NCBI GenBank assembly: GCA_002378665.1
Contig: DFSO01000035.1
Location: 26,357-46,036 of the forward strand
Source of the DNA: Loktanella sp. UBA3435
GTDB taxonomy: Bacteria > Pseudomonadota > Alphaproteobacteria > Rhodobacterales > Rhodobacteraceae
DNA: 19,680 bases
Reading direction: 5' to 3'
Part shown: piece by piece, positions 14,747 through 19,680 of the stretch
Numbering within the stretch: the stretch's first letter is position 1
Layout of the letters: every line of letters begins with the position of its first letter
Program-made: the position numbers and the translations under genes
The notes under the pieces: generated by a model
Database searches by the model: none
What the model was told of the DNA's origin: nothing
Seen by the model: only the letters and a program-made list of their open reading frames with translations

Positions 14747-15375
14747 CAAACCTGCCCGCAGATGCGACGCTCACAACCGAAGGCTTCGCCGCCGTGACCG
14801 GTGGGCGCGTTTTGCTTTTGGCTTGCGGCGCACTTGCGCGTGAAATCCTTGCGGTCAAAGAAAGCAATGGGTTAAACCACCTCGATCTGCAATGCCTACC
14901 TGCGATTTACCACAACCATCCAGAGCGGATTATCCCTGCGATTGAGGAACTCGTCGCCAAACACCGCGCTGACTACGACAAGATTTTCGTCGTTTATGCC
15001 GATTGCGGCACAGGCGGACTGCTTGATGTCAAATGCAAAGACCTCGGCATTGAAATGGTTAAAGGCCCACATTGCTATTCATTCTTTGAAGGAAACGATG
15101 CATTCGCCGCGCGCGATGAAATGACAGCCTTTTACCTCACCGACTTTCTCGTGCGCCAATTCGATGCCTTCGTCTGGGAACCGTTGGGCTTGGGCAAACA
15201 CCCCGCCCTGCGCAATATGTATTTCGGGAACTACGAAAAGCTCGTCTACCAAGCCCAAACCAAAGACCCCAAACTCGAAGCAAAAGCAAAAGACTGCGCC
15301 GCCCGCCTTGGCCTCGCATATGAATATCGCTTCACAGGCTACGGCGATCTCGCGACCTCCCTCACCTCACTTTGA
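14743..15375 (+). CDS. DUF1638 protein, associated with corrinoid methyltransferases
   Basis: A 210-residue cytoplasmic protein with the DUF1638 layout: VLLLACGALAREIL (Cys28), CLPAIYHNHPE (Cys51), VVYADCGTGGLLD (Cys88) and GPHCYSFFEG (Cys111). Several conserved Cys and His suggest metal or corrinoid binding, which is inference. Members are often found beside corrinoid proteins and MtaA/BHMT-like methyltransferases, as here. A role in corrinoid reactivation, methyl transfer or cofactor handling would fit, but no function is established to my knowledge. It overlaps the small membrane gene by 4 bp (ATGA), and mntH follows after 66 bp with its own promoter. Confidence 0.85.
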   Translation: MTNLPADATLTTEGFAAVTGGRVLLLACGALAREILAVKESNGLNHLDLQCLPAIYHNHPERIIPAIEELVAKHRADYDKIFVVYADCGTGGLLDVKCKDLGIEMVKGPHCYSFFEGNDAFAARDEMTAFYLTDFLVRQFDAFVWEPLGLGKHPALRNMYFGNYEKLVYQAQTKDPKLEAKAKDCAARLGLAYEYRFTGYGDLATSLTSL

Positions 15376-15390
15376 GCGCTTGCGGTTCAT

Positions 15391-15420
15391 TTGCGCAATT
15401 GATAATCATTCGCATATAGA
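15391..15420 (+). promoter_or_regulatory. mntH promoter with Fur/Mur-like operator in the spacer
   Basis: TTGCGC (15391-15396) and TATAGA (15415-15420) are spaced 18 bp, giving a start near 15427 and a short leader. Between them lies an imperfect dyad (15395-15413) with core TGATAATCA, whose GATAATCATT half equals one half of the classical Fur box. In alphaproteobacteria the Fur homologue Mur represses mntH with manganese, so a Mur operator is likely. The assignment is by eye. Confidence 0.55.
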
Positions 15421-15441
15421 CCTCATTTGAGTTGCCCTTTC

Positions 15442-16761
15442 ATGCCGCCCCTCAATTCCAAGCGCGACCACCTGTCATTGCCAGAGGTGCACGGCACCAT
15501 CCGCACAGGGCAAACCACGGTTCTACGCCGCATGCTTGCCTTTGCAGGCCCAGGCTTCCTCGTCGCAGTTGGCTACATGGACCCCGGCAACTGGGCGACG
15601 GCCATCGCGGGCGGCTCTGCATTTGGCTACACGCTTCTCTCCGTCGTGCTGCTCTCCAACATCATGGCGGTCTTGCTACAGGCCCTCGCCGTGCGTATGG
15701 GAATCGCTGGCGGGCGCGATCTCGCGCAATTCTGTTACGAACAATTCGGCAAACCGGCGCGAATATTCCTCTGGCTGATGGCTGAGACGGCGATTATCGC
15801 CACGGACTTAGCCGAGGTCATCGGCACCGCCATCGCGCTCAACCTGCTATTCAACATGCCCCTGCCCTTGGGCGTAGTCCTTACAGCGCTCGACGTGTTC
15901 CTGATCCTCTGGCTGCAAGGCAAAGGTTTCCGCAGATTAGAGGCAGTGGTCATCACTCTCACCCTCGTGATTACGGCCTGTTTCATCGTTGAAATTGCAT
16001 ATTCTGATCCAGTTTGGGGCGATGTGATGCGCGGGTTCATTCCGCAAAAGTCCGTGCTTGGTGACCCGACCATGCTCTACCTCGCGCTTGGAATCATTGG
16101 CGCGACGGTCATGCCGCATAACCTCTATCTGCACTCGTCCATCGTACAGACCCGCGCAATTGGCCCCTCAATCCCCGAAAAGCGGCAAGCCATCCGCTAC
16201 GCCACGCTCGACAGCACCTTCGCGCTGACATTCGCGCTGTTCATTAACGCGGCTATCCTGATCCTCGCGGCAGCGGCGTTTTACACGACGGGCCAAACCA
16301 ACGTGGCCGAAATACAAGAGGCGTTCCACCTGCTCGACCCAACCCTTGGCACCACACTTGCGGCGACGCTTTTCGCGGTGGCTCTTCTCGCTTCTGGCCT
16401 CAACTCCACCGTGACCGCAACCCTGACAGGGCAGATCGTCATGGAAGGCTTCATCCGCTTTCAGCTTAAACCATGGGTCCGTCGCCTGGTCACGCGCGGC
16501 ATCGCGATTGTACCTGCGGTGATCGTCAGCGTCATTTATGGGGAAAGCGGCACCGCAGAACTGCTTGTTCTCAGCCAAGTCATCCTCAGCCTGCAACTAC
16601 CATTCGCCATCGTTCCGCTTGTGGCATTTACGGCAAACCGTAAACTTATGAACGGTTTACCTGCCCCGCGCTGGCAAACACTGCTATGCGCGCTCGTTGC
16701 CCTCGTCATCATCACACTGAACATCAACCTGATCATCGACGTGGCAACAGGCGCGATTTAA
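15442..16761 (+). CDS. mntH: Nramp-family divalent metal transporter MntH
   Basis: A 439-residue inner membrane proton-coupled importer of Mn2+ (and Fe2+) with about eleven helices. The two metal-site signatures are intact: DPGNWAT in TM1 (Asp47, Asn50) and [12 protein letters not shown] in TM6 (Ala221, Met224, His226). The family loop motif GKGFRRLE is also present. I use ATG 15442 ([16 protein letters not shown]); an in-frame TTG at 15427 is at or before the probable transcript start. The RBS is weak. A Fur/Mur-like operator lies just upstream, so manganese repression is likely. The stop shares a TTAA with convergent sufE. Confidence 0.95.
   Translation: MPPLNSKRDHLSLPEVHGTIRTGQTTVLRRMLAFAGPGFLVAVGYMDPGNWATAIAGGSAFGYTLLSVVLLSNIMAVLLQALAVRMGIAGGRDLAQFCYEQFGKPARIFLWLMAETAIIATDLAEVIGTAIALNLLFNMPLPLGVVLTALDVFLILWLQGKGFRRLEAVVITLTLVITACFIVEIAYSDPVWGDVMRGFIPQKSVLGDPTMLYLALGIIGATVMPHNLYLHSSIVQTRAIGPSIPEKRQAIRYATLDSTFALTFALFINAAILILAAAAFYTTGQTNVAEIQEAFHLLDPTLGTTLAATLFAVALLASGLNSTVTATLTGQIVMEGFIRFQLKPWVRRLVTRGIAIVPAVIVSVIYGESGTAELLVLSQVILSLQLPFAIVPLVAFTANRKLMNGLPAPRWQTLLCALVALVIITLNINLIIDVATGAI
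16758..16761. other. Shared TTAA: stop codons of mntH and sufE
   Basis: TTAA is read as TAA on each strand and ends mntH (+) and sufE (-). No terminator hairpin is visible between or just behind them. Confidence 0.9.
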
Positions 16762-17159
16762 CCCGTATAGCCTTGAATTCGCGCGATCATCGCCCGCACA
16801 CCGTTAGAGCGCTGCGCCGACAAATGCTCGTTGAGCCCCAAGCGCGCCATTTCAGCATGGGCATCAACGGCCTGGACCTCCGCAACAGTCAGCCCATTAT
16901 AAAGGGCGGCCAAAACCGCCACCAAACCACGGACAATCATCGCGTCACTGTCACCGCGGAACGAGAACACACCGTCTTGAACCTGCGGCACAATCCAGAC
17001 CTGAGAGGCACAACCATCAACCTTGGTCGCAGGAACACGAAACGCATCTTCAAGCGGGTCCATCGCCTTGCCCATCTCAATGACATGCCGATAGCGGTCT
17101 TCCCAGTCTTCCAGAAACTCAAAATCTTCCGTAATCGCTTCAAACGCAGCCGTGGCCAT
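16758..17159 (-). CDS. sufE: SufE-type cysteine desulfuration protein
   Basis: A 133-residue protein that accepts sulfur from the cysteine desulfurase SufS as a persulfide on a loop Cys, for iron-sulfur cluster assembly. The order is typical: an N-terminal helix ([20 protein letters not shown]), then [10 protein letters not shown] with the acceptor Cys50, and a late helix with [12 protein letters not shown], as in other SufE proteins. AAGGAG lies 8 nt before ATG 17159. It stands alone, away from any suf operon. The gene begins about 120 bp from the divergent lipoprotein gene. Confidence 0.95.
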   Translation of the reverse strand: MATAAFEAITEDFEFLEDWEDRYRHVIEMGKAMDPLEDAFRVPATKVDGCASQVWIVPQVQDGVFSFRGDSDAMIVRGLVAVLAALYNGLTVAEVQAVDAHAEMARLGLNEHLSAQRSNGVRAMIARIQGYTG

Positions 17160-17281
17160 GGTTCTTCTCCTTATGTCGCCCTCATGATCTAGGCCTGAAC
17201 ATGCATCAGGTCCAGAGGGTGCTTTTCAAGGCGGCTCTGATCCGTTACCCAAAGGGAAATGATTTGTCGAAAGGCCGCACC

Positions 17282-17767
17282 ATGCGCAAGACCCTGCCCC
17301 TTCTACTTTGTGCCACTCTTGCTGTCACTGGCTGCGCCCGTGTTTCAGACTCAAAACTCAACCCGCTCAACTGGTTTGGCGCATCACGATCAGCCCCCTT
17401 GAACGCCACAGATGAATTGCGGCCGCTCGTCCCAGCAAACCGCGCAACAAAAGTCGTTGATAGCCGCGGTGCGATCGAAACCGTCGCGACGCTTTCAGTC
17501 GAAAAAACACCCGATGGCGCACTGATTCGTGCGACTGGTATCGCCAGCACCCAAGGTCAGTTCAACGCGCAACTGGTTCCTGTTTCCAATGAAGGCGGCA
17601 CTTTGACCCTCGCATTCCGTATCCAAGCAGCCGCTGGGTCTACAGGCGTAAACGACGCACGGTCTCGTGAAGTCACCGTCGCACGTTTCTTGTCATTCGA
17701 TGAATTGTCAGATGTAAAAACAATCGTGGTTCAAGGGGCAACCAACGCCCGTAACACGTCACGTTAA
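17282..17767 (+). CDS. Predicted lipoprotein of unknown function
   Basis: A 161-residue protein with a lipoprotein signal peptide: MRKTLPLLLCATLAVTGCAR, with the lipobox LAVTG-C and Cys20 as the lipidated residue. The mature part begins with polar RVSDSKLNPLNWFGASRS and then has a beta-rich stretch with 'SRGAIETVATLSVEKTPDGA' and 'GGTLTLAFRI'. I do not recognise a domain; roseobacter genomes carry similar unnamed lipoproteins. GAAAGG lies about 7 nt before ATG 17282; a longer reading frame upstream has no signal. It is convergent with rnd and shares a TTAA at the stop. Confidence 0.82.
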   Translation: MRKTLPLLLCATLAVTGCARVSDSKLNPLNWFGASRSAPLNATDELRPLVPANRATKVVDSRGAIETVATLSVEKTPDGALIRATGIASTQGQFNAQLVPVSNEGGTLTLAFRIQAAAGSTGVNDARSREVTVARFLSFDELSDVKTIVVQGATNARNTSR

Positions 17768-17776
17768 AGCGTGACG
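17757..17776. terminator. Hairpin around the shared stop codons of the lipoprotein and rnd genes
   Basis: CGTCACG (17757-17763) and CGTGACG (17770-17776) form a perfect 7-bp stem whose 6-nt loop holds TTAA, the stop codons of both genes. There is no T run on either side, so it may be a weak two-way terminator or a 3'-end stabiliser. A second dyad, CGTGAC-G-GTCACG (17770-17782), competes with it. Confidence 0.4.
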
Positions 17777-18921
17777 GTCACGACTTTCTGACCCTGCACC
17801 GCCAAGCCTATCTTGCCATCACACAAACGCAAGGCTTCGTCGCCGAACACCTCTTTGCGCCAACCACGCAAGGCAGGCACATCACGTTCGCCCGCAGCCA
17901 ATGCATCCAGATCAGCAGAGGACGCAATCAATTTCGCGGCCACATCTTCGTTGTCAGAAATCGATTTGAGCAAAACACGCAACATGTCGGCCAATGCCGG
18001 ATTTACCTGCAACTTGGCACGCGCCAAATCCGGCTTTGGAAGCGCGTCATTCGGCAACGCCAGACCAGTTTTGATTGCCTCAAGAATACCTTGTGCGATA
18101 TCGCCACGGCGGGCTTCGCGTAAAAGCAGACGTGAGCGGCTGAGGTCCTGTTCGCTCTGTGGCTTTGTCGATGCAATCTCGACCAGCGCATCGTCTTTAT
18201 AAACGCGGCTGCGCGGAATATCGCGGGCTTGGGCATAAGTTTCTCGGAAACGGGCCAATTCGCGCACGATCCCAAGGAATCGCCCAGAGCTTGTACGGGT
18301 CTTCACGCGGCGCCATGCCTCGTCAGGATCAGCTTGATATGTGGCAGGATCGTTCAAAACCGCCATTTCCTCGGCGACCCACTTTTTGCGGCCAGATTTA
18401 TCGAGACGCGCCGACAAATGCTCGTAAATATCACGCAAATAGGTCACATCACCCACCGCATATTTGGCCTGCGCATCCGTCAACGGACGGCGTGACCAAT
18501 CGGTAAAGCGCGAGGATTTATCCAAATCCGCCTTGCAAATTTTACGGACAAGGGTCTCGTAGCCCACCTGCTCACCAAACCCGCAAACCATCGCAGCGAC
18601 CTGCGTATCAAACAGCGGCGTTGGGATAATCTCTTGATCCACATGGAAAATTTCAAGGTCTTGGCGGGCGGCGTGGAAAACCTTGACCACACCAACATCC
18701 GCGAACAAATCGTAAAGCGGAGCGAGCGACAAACCCTCAACCAGGGGATCAACGATACAAGCATCGTCGCCCGCGTCATCCTGATAGGCCAATTGGATCA
18801 AGCAAAGTTTTGAGTAATAGGTGCGCTCCCGCAAAAACTCCGTATCAACAGTCACATAGGGGCGTTTCGCCGCTTCAATGCAGAACGCGGCCAGCGCGTC
18901 GGTCGTCGTGATCGTTTTCAT
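17764..18921 (-). CDS. rnd: Ribonuclease D
   Basis: A 385-residue DEDD-family 3'-5' exoribonuclease that trims tRNA precursors and other small RNAs. Exo I is VTVDTEFLRERTYY (Asp26, Glu28), Exo II HAARQDLEIFH (Asp88), and Exo III YAVGDVTYL (Tyr154, Asp158), the DEDDy type. An HRDC domain follows at about 205-285 (FRETYAQARDIPRSRVYKD), and a second, weaker HRDC-like region may follow. I use ATG 18921 (MKTITTTDALAAFC); an upstream in-frame extension looks unlike the family. The end shares a TTAA with the lipoprotein gene. purN ends 74 bp upstream, so both may lie in one transcription unit. Confidence 0.94.
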   Translation of the reverse strand: MKTITTTDALAAFCIEAAKRPYVTVDTEFLRERTYYSKLCLIQLAYQDDAGDDACIVDPLVEGLSLAPLYDLFADVGVVKVFHAARQDLEIFHVDQEIIPTPLFDTQVAAMVCGFGEQVGYETLVRKICKADLDKSSRFTDWSRRPLTDAQAKYAVGDVTYLRDIYEHLSARLDKSGRKKWVAEEMAVLNDPATYQADPDEAWRRVKTRTSSGRFLGIVRELARFRETYAQARDIPRSRVYKDDALVEIASTKPQSEQDLSRSRLLLREARRGDIAQGILEAIKTGLALPNDALPKPDLARAKLQVNPALADMLRVLLKSISDNEDVAAKLIASSADLDALAAGERDVPALRGWRKEVFGDEALRLCDGKIGLAVQGQKVVTVTL

Positions 18922-18995
18922 AGATATTCCGCGTTTTTGCTCTTGAGCCCTAATAATCGCACTCTCATAAGCGAACACTTGCTTAAAAGAAAGGG

Positions 18996-19592
18996 TTACA
19001 TCCCAAGCAGCAAAGGTTCGGCATTGCCCGCAGCAAATCTGCGCAGAACGGCGGGGTAAAGTGCATGTTCAAACGGGAGAACTTTTGCAGCTAAAGTGTC
19101 GGGCGTATCGTCGGGTGCAATTGCGACCCGCGCCTGCCCAAGAATAGGGCCGCCATCAAGTTCAGCCGTGACCTCATGCACCGTGCAGCCATGCTCGACG
19201 TCGCCTGCCTCTATCGCCCGTTCATGCGTATGAAGCCCGCGGTATTTCGGCAAAAGCGACGGGTGGATATTGAGCATTTTACCCGCCCATTTGGCTGTAA
19301 ATTCACTTGAAAGAATACGCATAAACCCAGCTAAACAAACGATATCTGGGTTAACTGCGACTAAGGCGTCATGGAGATCAGCCTCGAACGCCAAGCGGTC
19401 TTTGCCGTAAGCTTTGTGATCCAGAACCTGTGTCGCGATTCCAAGTTCAGCAGCCTTCGTCAGCCCACCCGCATCAGGGATATTCGACAAAACCAGAACC
19501 GCCTCGCATGGGTGGTCGCCCGCCATATCGCGGGCGAGTGCGACCATGTTCGAGCCGCCCCCCGAAATCAGGATCGCGACCCGCTTTTTCAC
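18996..19592 (-). CDS. purN: Phosphoribosylglycinamide formyltransferase PurN
   Basis: A 198-residue enzyme that transfers the formyl group of 10-formyltetrahydrofolate to GAR, the third step of purine synthesis. The N-terminal VAILISGGGSNM binds the phosphate. The catalytic residues are Asn108 and His110 in MLNIHPSLLPKYRG, and Asp146 in ELDGGPI. The start is GTG at 19592-19590, and its GTGA overlaps the purM stop TGA (19591-19589), so the pair is translationally coupled. The length is normal. Confidence 0.96.
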   Translation of the reverse strand: MKKRVAILISGGGSNMVALARDMAGDHPCEAVLVLSNIPDAGGLTKAAELGIATQVLDHKAYGKDRLAFEADLHDALVAVNPDIVCLAGFMRILSSEFTAKWAGKMLNIHPSLLPKYRGLHTHERAIEAGDVEHGCTVHEVTAELDGGPILGQARVAIAPDDTPDTLAAKVLPFEHALYPAVLRRFAAGNAEPLLLGM

Positions 19593-19680
19593 ACCAAAGC
19601 GCCTGTGTAGGAAACGCCAGTCCCCTCAACGATAGTGCCAAGCGAATAAACAGTTTCGCCAGCGCCCTGAAGGACTGCTG
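19589..19680 (-). CDS. purM: Phosphoribosylformylglycinamidine cyclo-ligase PurM, C-terminal end
   Basis: The last 29 codons before TGA (19591-19589), open to the window edge. The reading AVLQGAGETVYSLGTIVEG, then TGVSYTGALV, matches the C-terminus of PurM, where 'GETVYxiGxIV' is the hallmark. PurM (AIR synthetase) makes the imidazole ring. It precedes purN with a 4-bp GTGA overlap, the usual purM-purN order. It is too short for the length-based ORF search but supported by motif and overlap. Confidence 0.85.
   Translation of the reverse strand, partial: AVLQGAGETVYSLGTIVEGTGVSYTGALV

Noticed and set aside
1..19680. CRISPR arrays, insertion sequences, tRNA or rRNA genes, phage genes
   Set aside because: No spaced direct repeats, transposase-like proteins, cloverleaf-type sequences or phage-like proteins were seen on either strand.

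Overview
The window looks like a chromosomal segment of an alphaproteobacterium of the Rhodobacteraceae, most likely the roseobacter group. Supporting signs are RNase E with a long acidic insertion in its S1 domain and a terminal GWWSLG motif, the short F1F0-ATPase zeta inhibitor (DUF1476), a split corrinoid-dependent methionine synthase next to DUF1638, the order purC-purS-purQ, a DctB/DctD pair, and moderate to high GC. It is a dense housekeeping region. I saw no insertion sequence, prophage, CRISPR array, tRNA or rRNA.

Layout, left part (1-6146). On the minus strand lie the N-terminus of a cytochrome P450, a membrane-anchored alpha/beta hydrolase broken by a single-base frameshift close to its 3' end, and ccdA (thiol-disulfide transfer). 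tusA (sulfur carrier) is divergent to ccdA. It meets an SRPBCC-like gene tail to tail, and that gene starts at TTG just behind the rne terminator. rne follows, with an upstream gene-free region of 400 bp rich in small hairpins.

Middle (6147-14497). On the minus strand, a dctD-like regulator whose AAA+ domain lacks the GAFTGA sigma-54 contact loop is 3 bp behind its dctB-like sensor kinase. Upstream is purC-purS-purQ. Divergent to purC is the ATPase zeta subunit with its own terminator. Then come a BHMT-type homocysteine methyltransferase (+), a PA0069-type radical SAM gene (-) and a corrinoid-binding protein (+). The methyltransferase and corrinoid protein are two parts of a split MetH; the pterin-binding part is not here.

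Right part (14498-19680). Behind a strong terminator come a 51-residue two-helix membrane protein and DUF1638, coupled by an ATGA overlap. A 9-bp hairpin encloses the Shine-Dalgarno of the small gene and pairs its start codon. mntH follows with a Fur/Mur-like operator between its -35 and -10 elements. sufE (-), a lipoprotein (+), rnd (-), purN (-) and the end of purM (-) complete the window.

Functional themes are purine synthesis (purC, S, Q, N, M), RNA turnover (rne, rnd), sulfur and cofactor chemistry (ccdA, tusA, sufE), manganese uptake, and B12-dependent methionine synthesis. The points most worth following are the start-codon hairpin before the 51-residue gene, the DctD without GAFTGA, the hydrolase frameshift, two genes placed directly behind terminators, and three convergent gene pairs that each share one TTAA as both stop codons.
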